Of a DNA stretch of 26,142 bases, positions 10,750-20,700 are shown one piece after another. How positions within the stretch are numbered: the first letter of the stretch is position 1; each line of letters begins with the position of its first letter. A program made the translations under genes and the position numbers. The DNA comes from Mesostigma viride. Taxonomy: Eukaryota > Streptophyta > Mesostigmatophyceae > Mesostigmatales > Mesostigmataceae. A model generated the notes under the pieces. That model was not told the origin of the DNA and searched no databases. It saw nothing but the letters and a program-made list of their open reading frames with translations. Location of the stretch: positions 1 through 26,142 of the forward strand of contig RPFO01001594.1 in NCBI GenBank assembly GCA_009746045.1. Reading direction: 5' to 3'.

Positions 10750-11897
10750 CGTCCCACGGGGCGCTGTGCCCTCCTTTACGAAGTCGAACCACGTGTACTT
10801 CTTTGTCCACCCCTTCATCTGGTCCGTCACGATGAACTCGGAAATCCCACACTCGTTGCAGGTCCCTTCCAAGCAGTTCATTGGGACGTTAACGAACGGG
10901 CCGCCCGTCCTCCCCCTCCTTGCCCCCCCCCCCCTCTCAGACCTGTGGCAGGTGAAACGTCGAACGAAGTCATGGGCATTGTCAGGCACGGAAGGGATAC
11001 CCTCCCTCTCCTCGATCTCCAGCGTGCTCTTCAACTCCTTGACGCCTTTGGTGAAGGCAGAGAGCAGGGACTCGAAGACGACGTGCTTTTCGCATGCGCA
11101 CAAGTCCCGGTCCTTCCACACGCCCTTTACGCACTTGGGCATGAACTCCACGAACTTCGTGTACCCCACCTTGTACCTTGTCCCGTCCGCAGTCGTCACG
11201 ATACCTCCCTTGTACGGCGACGCGTCAGAACAGAACCGCTTGTAAATCGTTTCAAGCGAGTCCAAGTAGTACCTTCCGCCCTGGGAGGAAATCAGGATCC
11301 TGGCGTTTCCCTTCCTTTCGAACTCATTGACCACGTCCTTATGGTTGGGAGACGCCCTCGTGTTTAGGTCTGACAACCAGTAACTCCCGACGATTTCTTT
11401 GACCTCCTCCGGAAACTTGTCCGACCGTACAGCCCGAGGGGGCGCCTTCAGGGCGGGAAGGTCGCCCCCCATCCTCATTCCCCTTGCGGTCTGGATATCC
11501 TTGGGCGTGACGTTAAGCAGCCGCGCGAGAGTGCAATGCCCTTGATTGTTCATGCCGTCCTTTCCCAAGCACATTGACAGCACAGCGCACTTCGCGTTCC
11601 TGTGCTCATCCGACTTGCCCAATTCCTGGAAACCTTGCACGATATTAGCGACAACCTCCTGAGCGAAGGACTCCGACGCCTTTCTTTTCAGCGCAGGGCG
11701 GTACTGTTTCCCCATAACCTTCACAACCGCACCTGGCAGCCGCTCAAGCGCCCTCAAGCCTACTGCAGTTTTCGTGTTTTCAGTCTTGTGATTGTTGTCC
11801 TTCAGCAAGTATTCCATGGCGCTGGCCATGTCGAGGGCAAGTTGGTTGCCCTTGATCTCGACGTACTTGAGACTTTGGTCTTTGTTGTGCGCTTCAC
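10750..11897 (-). CDS. Transposase-like gene, long N-terminal exon with Cys/His clusters
   Basis: The exon ends GGGACG before GTAAGCATG (phase 0). It begins either after an acceptor GCGGATGCAG at 11898 or, without an upstream exon, at an in-frame ATG at 11911-11913. An NLS-like KRKAS segment follows early. A helical region with LLNVTPKDIQTARGMR could be a DNA-binding helix-turn-helix. Later come CVKGVWKDRDLCACEKH and TCHRSE, then NCLEGTCNECG, and the exon closes with WTKKYTWFDFVKEGTAPRGT. The C.C..H and CxxC clusters just before the ENYS core match the arrangement I recall in invertebrate relatives. A C12 homopolymer at 10923-10934 encodes a Gly run and keeps the frame. It joins the central exon in phase: ...PRGT to EEDVAPQM. 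Confidence 0.7.
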
Positions 11898-11983
11898 CTG
11901 CATCCGCGCGCATACAGAATCCAGACGAAGTTTTGACATTTTATCAAATTATTGCTTTCCAACAATTACCCAATTTGTACGTC

Positions 11984-12604
11984 CCAACGGCCGTTGGACC
12001 CCTGAAAGTAAGCCTGAAACACGCCAACACATGCATTTTCGACACCCAACGGCCGTTGGACCCCCGAAAGTGGGCCTGAAACACGCCAACACATGCATTT
12101 TCGACACCCAACGGCCGTTGGACCCCAGAAAGCGGGCCGAAAACACGCCAACACATGCATTTTCGACACCCAACGGCCGTTGGACCCCTGAAAGTGGGCC
12201 TGAAACACGCCAACACATGCATTTTCGACACCCAACGGCCGTTGGACCCCTGAAAGCGGGCCGAAAACACGCCAACACATGCATTTTCGACACCCAACGG
12301 CCGTTGGACCCCTGAAAGTGGGCCTGAAACACGCCAACACATGCATTTTCGACACCCAACGGCCGTTGGACCCCTGAAAGCGGGCCGAAAACACGCCAAC
12401 ACATGCATTTTTTACACCCAACGGCCGTTGGACCCCTGAAAGTGGGCCTGAAACACGCCCTTTACATGCATTTTCGACGTCCAATGGCCGTTGGGCCCCT
12501 GAAAGTGGGCCGGAAACACGCTAACACATGCATTTTAGACACCCAACGGCCGTTGGACCCCTGAAAGCGGGCCGAAAACTCGCCAACACCTGCATTTTTT
12601 ACAC
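11984..12604. repeat. 62-bp minisatellite, ten units, each opening with CCAACGGCCGTTGG
   Basis: Palindromes begin at 11984, 12046, 12108, 12170, 12232, 12294, 12356, 12418, 12481 (variant CCAATGGCCGTTGG) and 12543. Spacing is 62 bp except for 63 then 62 around the variant. After the palindrome come ACCCCTGAAAG, a variable segment, AACACGCCAACACATGCA and TTTTCGACA. The variable segment alternates AGTGGGCCTGAAA and AGCGGGCCGAAAA over units 2-8, giving a 124-bp higher-order period. A degenerate edge copy (AACGACCGTTGG, about 12648) follows. ORFs here on either strand are by-products. The array falls inside the predicted first intron of the minus-strand gene. Confidence 0.95.
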
Positions 12605-13330
12605 GCCAGAAAGTGAATTTCCGAATCCCAACGCACTTTTTATAACCTTAACGACCGTTGGAATCCAGAAATTCGACTGAAATGTTTCCATAACACACGT
12701 AACAACAAATTTGGTGGTCAACAACCCCGTAAATCCGTAACCCTGCACGCACCTCCCGCCGCCATAGCTCTTGTTTGCAGCAGTGGGCCCTGAAGACGCC
12801 TTTTGGTCTTGCACCTGTTGGTTACAATTGCATGGCATACCAGCAATATATTGCACATAGCATTGTATTTTACACAATTATTATATTCATGCCACAAATA
12901 ATAATAATAATTATTGTATTAAACATCGGGGGGCAGGTTGCATATTCGTTTCATTGCAGTCTAATATCAACATATTAAAAATTTCCATGCCCATAAACAT
13001 TTTTGATATAGCTATTAGGTTGCTAATTATATTAAATCTTACCAGCCGTGTAGTGGTTTGCGGATTGCTTTATAGGCTTGCCACACCAACCCAAAAAAAA
13101 ATGTTACGACGGGAGTTGAACCCGGGCCTACTAGACGTGTTCACGAGGTACTACGAGGATCAGCCAAGAATCTGTCCCGTACCGGTGTGGTTCACCAGTT
13201 CCGCACACTAGCATGGTCTCCGCGTCGCGCTCGTTCATTAAATTTCGGAGAAATTTTGCCTGCTTATATACGTTTTTGAAGCCCCTCGGCGTCGCGCCGT
13301 GAAAAGCTTCCTCCGCCAGGCGTCCAATCA
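12605..13330. other. Gene-free stretch, partly AT-rich; one tRNA B-box-like element
   Basis: 12840-13060 is AT-rich (runs of AATAAT). On the minus strand near 13105-13115, GGTTCAACTCC matches the Pol III B-box consensus and is followed by a run of nine T (plus-strand A9 at 13093-13101), a Pol III terminator-like tract. No cloverleaf or convincing A-box is visible, so this may be a SINE or tRNA relic. Other ORFs here have no recognisable content. Confidence 0.4.
12753..12765 (-). CDS. Candidate initiating mini-exon of the transposase-like gene
   Basis: On the minus strand ATGGCGGCGGGAG is followed by a donor-like GTGCGTG. Joining this 13-nt exon to the acceptor at 11898 (GCGGATGCAG before GTGAAGC) preserves frame and gives MAAGGEAHNKDQ. 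The 13 and 1,148 nt sum to exactly 387 codons, ending phase 0 as required. The context around the ATG (GAGCTATGGCG) is reasonable. The alternative is a start at the ATG at 11911-11913 with no intron here. Only transcript data could decide. Confidence 0.25.
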
Positions 13331-13364
13331 GGTAGCAGGAATGTGAAAAAATGGGCTCGAGCTG

Positions 13365-13580
13365 TGTGCAGCGCCGCGTCCATGTGGCGCCACACGGCGT
13401 CAGGAGTCGGCGTGGCGCCATATATGGCGCTGCGAATTCCCTACCGTGTGGTCTGCAGCGCCACGTCACAGTTGCGACTGCAAGTATTTTTCAGCGCGGC
13501 GCCGGGACGGCGCCGCGCCATATCGTTTGGCGCGTCAATTTTTTTCCCGCGCGCGGCGCCTTTTAGGCGCCGCGCCATTC
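13365..13580. repeat. Cluster of GC-rich inverted repeats built on GGCGCC
   Basis: TGGCGCCAC (13385-13393) pairs with GTGGCGCCA (13412-13420). GCGCCATATATGGCGC (13415-13430) is a 16-bp perfect palindrome. 13494-13504 and 13508-13518 form an 11-bp perfect stem around a 3-nt GGA loop. GGCGCCTTTTAGGCGCC follows near 13554. GCAGCGCC(G/A)CGTC also recurs. This may be the end of a DNA transposon or a MITE-like element. No transposase is nearby and no target-site duplication was identified. Confidence 0.6.
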
Positions 13581-13590
13581 CATTTGCGCG

Positions 13591-14249
13591 TCGGCATACC
13601 AGCACCAGGGAATTTGAATTGCAGGTGCTGCGTTGGCGCTTTCCAGCCCTCCTGGAAGACCGACACCGTGGATGCACCTTGCACCCGAGCATCAACGGCG
13701 GGTATTCGCGACATCGGCCGAAAGTGACAACGATATTAGCAACCCGACAGCCATATTCAACTGAGCAAAGCCATTGTCGCTATTCGGAGTGAAGAAAGAG
13801 GTGAGCAATGGCGGATGTACATGGATGCTTTTGACAGATAGTTGTCCACAAGCAGCTCGTTGACGGGCTAGAAGAATCAGAAATTGTAGCTGTGATTCTG
13901 AACGTCGCGTTTGCTTTAATTGTGTTTAGCCCGTCAACTGATTCGCTTGCTTATGGTGTATGCCTTTAATTGTGCCTTTAATTGTGTGCAGCATCCTTGC
14001 GTGCGCCCTGTATCGAGTAAACCCCGGAAAAAGAAAAAAAGGTACGAATGGCAGCCCCACTTATTCATTTGTTGGAATCAATGCATTATTGAAGCAGGCT
14101 GTCGTGCATGTTTTCTTTTCTGGGCTTTATAGCTGCGTTGCTGGGTTGCTGGGTTTTCTTGCCATGCCAGTGCCGTATGATCGTTTTTTCCGGCCTGCAA
14201 TGTAGTCGACATCTTTCCCCCGGCTGCCATTCTTGGTTAATAACGTTGA
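13591..14249. other. Gene-free stretch before the composite satellite
   Basis: No convincing gene. One 30-bp segment (13984-14013: GTGTGCAGC, then CCTTGCGTGCGC, then TGTAT) closely resembles one unit of the 40-bp satellite at the left end of the window. ORFs are short and have no recognisable domains. Confidence 0.5.
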
Positions 14250-15199
14250 TATTTATGCATGCCGGCACCACACCACATGTATTTATGCATGCCAGATAAC
14301 ACAGGCTGTGTGTCTGACTTTTTTTCGTCCCTGTCATATGTGGTCCGCCTCTCTTTTTTCGTGTTTTGTTTTTTGTTCGTATCTTCTACGGTACAACGCG
14401 ACATGTTCACGGCGTCATCTGCGCGGTGTCACTAGCTTCATTTTTGCCGCCACCGCCGCACCCGGCCGGCCCCATTAAAAAAAAGAAACATCTATCTATA
14501 AAAGGTACGACGCGTGGTGTGTTGCGTGCTTTTTTTCTTGGTTTTCTCGCTCCCTTGCAGCTCAGGTTTGCTGGCACATGTATTTATGCATGCCGGCACC
14601 ACACCACATGTATTTATGCATGCCAGATAACACAGGCTGTGTGTCTGACTTTTTTTCTTCCCTGTCATATGCGGTCCGCCTCTCTTTTTTCGTGTTTTGT
14701 TTTTTGTTCGTATCTTCTACGGTACAACGCGACATGTTCACGGCGTCATCTGCGCGGTGTCACTAGCTTCAGTTTTGCCGCCACCGCCGCCCCCGGCCGG
14801 CCCCATTAAAAAAAAGAAACATCTATCTATAAAAGGTACGACGCGTGGTGTGTTGCGTGCTTTTTTTCTTGGTTTTCTCGCTCCCTTGCAGCTCAGGTTT
14901 GCTGGCACATGTATTTATGCATGCCAGCACCACACCACATGTATTTATGCATGCCAGATAACACAGGCTGTGTGTCTGACTTTTTTTCTTCCCTGTCATA
15001 TGCGGTCCGCCTCTCTTTTTTCGTGTTTTGTTTTTTGTTCGTATCTTCTACGGTACAACGCGACATGTTCACGGCGTCATCTGCGCGGTGTCACTAGCTT
15101 CATTTTTGCCGCCACCGCCGCCCCCGGCCGGCCCCATAAAAAAAAAAGAAACATCTATAAAAAGGTACGACGCGTGGTGTGTTGCGTGCTTTTTTTCAT
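14250..15199. repeat. 331-bp tandem repeat, two full copies and one truncated
   Basis: Copies start at TATTTATGCATGCC at 14250, 14581 and 14912, spaced exactly 331 bp. Each holds two short sub-repeats of TATTTATGCATGCC(G/A)G, a T-rich segment (CTCTCTTTTTTCGTG), TACGGTACAACGCGACATG, CCGCCACCGCCG, CCGGCCGGCC, an A-run, TATAAAA, and GGTACGACGCGTGGTGTG. Copies 1 and 2 continue through a splice-acceptor-like CTCCCTTGCAG. Copy 3 stops at about 15199 and is replaced by the 30-bp array. ORFs here repeat with the unit and are not credible genes. Confidence 0.93.
14497..14503 (+). promoter_or_regulatory. TATA box-like element in the 331-bp unit (five copies)
   Basis: TATAAAA followed by (A)GGTACGACG occurs here and at 14828-14834, 15166-15172, 15971-15977 and 17686-17692, once in each copy of the unit. 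Upstream lies a CCGGCCGGCC block and an A-run. The match to a TATA box is exact; transcription from it is inference. Chance is possible for a single 7-mer, but its conservation in all five copies is partly due to recent duplication. Confidence 0.4.
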
Positions 15200-15205
15200 G
15201 GTTCA

Positions 15206-15750
15206 CCCCATGACACCCATCCATGCATGCCAGCACCCCATGACACCCATCCATGCATGCCAGCACCCCATGACACCCATACACGCATGCCAGCACCCCA
15301 CTACACCCATCCATGCATGCCAGCACCCCATGACACCCATCCATGCATGCCAGCACCCCATGACACCCATCCATGCATGCCAGCACCCCACTACACCCAT
15401 CCACGCATGCCAGCACCCCATGACACCCATCCATGCATGCCAGCACCCCATGACACCCATCCACGCATGCCAGCACCCCATGACACCCATCCATGCATGC
15501 CAGCACCCCATGACACCCATCCATGCATGCCAGCACCCCATGACACCCATCCATGCATGCCAGCACCTCATGACACCCATCCATGCATGCCAGCACCCCA
15601 TGACACCCATCCACGCATGCCAGCGCCCCATTACACCCATCCATGCATGCCAGCACCCCATTACACCCATCCATGCATGCCAGCACCCCATGACACCCAT
15701 CCATGCATGCCAGCACCCCATGACACCCATCCACGCATGCCAGCACCACA
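15206..15750. repeat. 30-bp satellite array 1, about 18 units
   Basis: The unit is TGACACCCATCCATGCATGC followed by CAGCACCCCA. Variants are CTACAC or TTACAC for TGACAC, CCACGCAT or CATACACG for CCATGCAT, and CAGCGCCCC. Since 30 is divisible by three, uninterrupted reading frames appear on both strands (such as TPIHACQHPM or GVLACMDGCH repeats); these are not treated as genes. Confidence 0.97.
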
Positions 15751-16019
15751 CCACATGTATTTATGCATGCCAGATAACACAGGCTTTGTGTCTGACTTTT
15801 TTTCGTCCCTGTCATATGCGGTCCGCCTCTCTTTTTTCGTGTTTTGTTTTTTGTTCGCATCTTCTACGGTACAACGCGACATGTTCACGGCGTCATCTGC
15901 GCGGTGTCACTAGCTTCAGTTTTGCCGCCACCGCCGCCCCCGGCCGGCCCCATAAAAAAAAAGAAACATCTATAAAAAGGTACGACGCGTGGTGTGTTGC
16001 GTGCTTTTTTTCATGGTTC
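15751..16019. repeat. Fourth copy of the 331-bp-type unit, truncated
   Basis: Begins with CCACATGTATTTATGCATGC and runs to the TTTTTTTCATGGTTCACC junction with the next array, lacking the CTCCCTTGCAG end. It has the same truncation point as copy 3. I found it identical to copy 5 by reading. Confidence 0.93.
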
Positions 16020-17460
16020 ACCCCACTACATCCATCCATGCATGCCAGCACCCCATGACACCCATCCACGCATGCCAGCACCCCATGACACCCATCCATG
16101 CATGCCAGCACCCCATGACACCCATCCATGCATGCCAGCACCCCATGACACCCATCCATGCATGCCAGCACCCCATGACACCCATCCATGCATGCCAGCA
16201 CCCCATGACACCCATCCATGCATGCCAGCACCCCATGACACCCATCCACGCATGCCAGCGCCCCATTACACCCATCCATGCATGCCAGCACCCCATGACA
16301 CCCATCCATGCATGCCAGCACCCCATGACACCCAGCCATGCATGCCAGCGCCCCACTACACCCATCCATGCATGCCAGCACCCCATGACACCCATCCATG
16401 CATGCCAGCACCCCATGACACCCATCCATGCATGCCAGCACCCCATGACACCCATCCATGCATGCCAGCACCCCATGACACCCATCCATACATGCCAGCG
16501 CCCCATGACACCCATCCATGCATGCCAGCACCCCATGACACCCATCCATGCATGCCAGCACCCCATGACACCCATCCATGCATGCCAGCACCCCATTACA
16601 CCCATCCATGCATGCCAGCACCCCATGACACCCATCCATACATGCCAGCGCCCCATGACACCCATCCATGCATGCCAGCACCCCATGACACCCATCCATG
16701 CATGCCAGCACCCCACTACACCCATCCACGCATGCCAGCACCCCATGACACCCATCCATGCATGCCAGCACCCCATGACACCCATCCATGCATGCCAGCA
16801 CCCCACTACACCCATCCATGCATGCCAGCACCCCATGACACCCATCCATGCATGCCAGCACCCCATGACACCCATACACGCATGCCAGCACCCCACTACA
16901 CCCATGCATGCATGCCAGCACCCCATGACACCCATCCATGCATGCCAGCACCCCATGACACCCATCCATGCATGCCAGCACCCCATGACACCCATCCATA
17001 CATGCCAGCGCCCCATGACACCCATCCATGCATGCCAGCACCCCATGACACCCATCCATGCATGCCAGCACCCCATGACACCCATCCATGCATGCCAGCA
17101 CCCCACTACACCCATCCATGCATGCCAGCACCCCATGACACCCATCCATGCATGCCAGCACCCCATGACACCCATCCACGCATGCCAGCACCCCATGACA
17201 CCCATCCATGCATGCCAGCACCCCATGACACCCATCCATGCATGCCAGCACCCCATGACACCCATCCATGCATGCCAGCACCTCATGACACCCATCCATG
17301 CATGCCAGCACCCCATGACACCCATCCACGCATGCCAGCGCCCCATTACACCCATCCATGCATGCCAGCACCCCATTACACCCATCCATGCATGCCAGCA
17401 CCCCATGACACCCATCCATGCATGCCAGCACCCCATGACACCCATCCACGCATGCCAGCA
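16020..17460. repeat. 30-bp satellite array 2, about 48 units
   Basis: Same unit and variant set as array 1, with added variants CCATACATGCC and ACCCAGCCATG. The right end, from about 17119, is part of a long identical duplication with the end of array 1. It is stop-free in several frames on both strands, which explains very long but spurious ORFs. Confidence 0.97.
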
Positions 17461-17735
17461 CCACACCACATGTATTTATGCATGCCAGATAACACAGGCT
17501 TTGTGTCTGACTTTTTTTCGTCCCTGTCATATGCGGTCCGCCTCTCTTTTTTCGTGTTTTGTTTTTTGTTCGCATCTTCTACGGTACAACGCGACATGTT
17601 CACGGCGTCATCTGCGCGGTGTCACTAGCTTCAGTTTTGCCGCCACCGCCGCCCCCGGCCGGCCCCATAAAAAAAAAGAAACATCTATAAAAAGGTACGA
17701 CGCGTGGTGTGTTGCGTGCTTTTTTTCATGGTTCA
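17461..17735. repeat. Fifth copy of the 331-bp-type unit, truncated
   Basis: Same boundaries and apparently the same sequence as copy 4, 1,715 bp away. It carries TATAAAA at 17686-17692 and joins array 3 at TTTTTTTCATGGTTCACC. Confidence 0.93.
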
Positions 17736-20700
17736 CCCCACTACACCCATCCATGCATGCCAGCACCCCATGACACCCATCCATGCATGCCAGCACCCCA
17801 TGACACCCATCCATGCATGCCAGCACCCCATGACACCCATCCATGCATGCCAGCACCCCATACACCCATCCATGCATGCCAGCACCCCATGACACCCATC
17901 CATGCATGCCAGCACCCCATGACACCCATCCATGCATGCCAGCACCCCACTACACCCATGCATGCATGCCAGCACCCCATGACACCCATCCATGCATGCC
18001 AGCACCCCATGACACCCATCCATGCATGCCAGCGCCCCACTACACCCATCCATGCATGCCAGCACCCCATGACACCCATCCATGCATGCCAGCACCCCAT
18101 GACACCCATCCATGCATGCCAGCACCCCATGACACCCATCCATGCATGCCAGCACCCCATGACACCCATCCATACATGCCAGCGCCCCATGACACCCATC
18201 CATGCATGCCAGCACCCCATGACACCCATCCATGCATGCCAGCACCCCACTACACCCATCCACGCATGCCAGCACCCCATGACACCCATCCATGCATGCC
18301 AGCACCCCATGACACCCATCCATGCATGCCAGCACCCCATGACACCCATCCATGCATGCCAGCACCCATGACACCCATCCATGCATGCCAGCACCCCATG
18401 ACACCCATCCATGCATGCCAGCACCCCATGACACCCATCCATGCATGCCAGCACCCCATGACACCCATCCATGCATGCCAGCACCCCATGACACCCATCC
18501 ATGCATGCCAGCACCCCACTACACCCATCCATGCATGCCAGCACCCCATGACACCCATCCATGCATGCCAGCACCCCATGACACCCATCCATGCATGCCA
18601 GCACCCCATTACACCCATCCATGCATGCCAGCACCCCATGACACCCATCCATGCATGCCAGCACCCCATTACACCCATCCATGCATGCCAGCACCCCATG
18701 ACACCCATCCATACATGCCAGCGCCCCATGACACCCATCCATGCATGCCAGCACCCCATGACACCCATCCATGCATGCCAGCACCCCACTACACCCATCC
18801 ACGCATGCCAGCACCCCACTACACCCATCCACGCATGCCAGCACCCCATTACACCCATCCATGCATGCCAGCACCCCATGACACCCATCCATGCATGCCA
18901 GCACCCCATGACACCCATCCATGCATGCCAGCACCCCATGACACCCATCCATACATGCCAGCGCCCCATGACACCCATCCATGCATGCCAGCACCCCATG
19001 ACACCCATCCATGCATGCCAGCACCCCACTACACCCATCCACGCATGCCAGCACCCCATGACACCCATCCATGCATGCCAGCACCCCATGACACCCATCC
19101 ATGCATGCCAGCACCCCACTACACCCATCCATGCATGCCAGCACCCCATGACACCCATCCATGCATGCCAGCACCCCATGACACCCATACACGCATGCCA
19201 GCACCCCACTACACCCATCATGCATGCCAGCACCCCATGACACCCATCCATGCATGCCAGCACCCCATGACACCCATCCATGCATGCCAGCACCCCATGA
19301 CACCCATCCATACATGCCAGCGCCCCATGACACCCATCCATGCATGCCAGCACCCCATGACACCCATCCATGCATGCCAGCACCCCATGACACCCATCCA
19401 TGCATGCCAGCACCCCATGACACCCATCCATGCATGCCAGCACCCCATGACACCCATCCATGCATGCCAGCGCCCCACTACACCCATCCATGCATGCCAG
19501 CACCCCATGACACCCATCCATGCATGCCAGCACCCCATGACACCCATCCATGCATGCCAGCACCCCATGACACCCATCCATGCATGCCAGCACCCCATTA
19601 CACCCATCCATGCATGCCAGCACCCCATGACACCCATCCATGCATGCCAGCGCCCCATGACACCCATCCATGCATGCCAGCACCCCATGACACCCATCCA
19701 TGCATGCCAGCACCCCATGACACCCATCCACGCATGCCAGCACCCCATGACACCCATCCATGCATGCCAGCACCCCATGACACCCATCCATGCATGCCAG
19801 CACCCCACTACACCCATCCATGCATGCCAGCACCCCATGACACCCATCCATGCATGCCAGCACCCCATGACACCCATCCATGCATGCCAGCACCCCACTA
19901 CACCCATCCATGCATGCCAGCACCCCATGACACCCATCCATGCATGCCAGCACCCCATGACACCCATACACGCATGCCAGCACCCCATGACACCCATCCA
20001 TGCATGCCAGCACCCCATGACACCCATCCATGCATGCCAGCACCCCATGACACCCATCCATGCATGCCAGCACCCCATGACACCCATCCATGCATGCCAG
20101 CACCCCATGACACCCATCCATGCATGCCAGCACCCCATGACACCCATCCATGCATGCCAGCACCCCATGACACCCATCCATGCATGCCAGCACCCCATGA
20201 CACCCATCCATGCATGCCAGCACCCCATGACACCCATCCATGCATGCCAGCACCCCATGACACCCATCCATGCATGCCAGCACCCCATACACCCATCCAT
20301 GCATGCCAGCACCCCATACACCCATCCATGCATGCCAGCACCCCATGACACCCATCCATGCATGCCAGCACCCCATGACACCCATCCATGCATGCCAGCA
20401 CCCCACTACACCCATCCATGCATGCCAGCACCCCATACACCCATCCATGCATGCCAGCACCCCATGACACCCATCCATGCATGCCAGCACCCCATGACAC
20501 CCATCCATGCATGCCAGCACCCCATGACACCCATCCATGCATGCCAGCACCCCATACACCCATCCATGCATGCCAGCACCCCATACACCCATCCATGCAT
20601 GCCAGCGCCCCATGACACCCATCCATGCATGCCAGCACCCCATGACACCCATCCATGCATGCCAGCACCCCATGACACCCATCCATGCATGCCAGCACCC

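Noticed and set aside
11944-12484. ORFs with NGRW, PTAVG and QRPL repeats in the 62-bp array
   Set aside because: They are the three-frame translation of the palindrome-bearing minisatellite.
13098-13185. tRNA gene on the minus strand
   Set aside because: A B-box-like GGTTCAACTCC and T-run are present, but no acceptor stem, anticodon arm or A-box could be fitted.
13131-13469. Minus-strand ORF sharing NVYKQ(A/V)(K/R)FL with the MYND-gene ORF
   Set aside because: The shared run is nine residues with weak DNA similarity, and the rest of the ORF reads through GC-rich inverted repeats; probably coincidence.
14366-15213. ORFs recurring in the 331-bp units
   Set aside because: They repeat with the unit, run into the satellite and have no recognisable domain.
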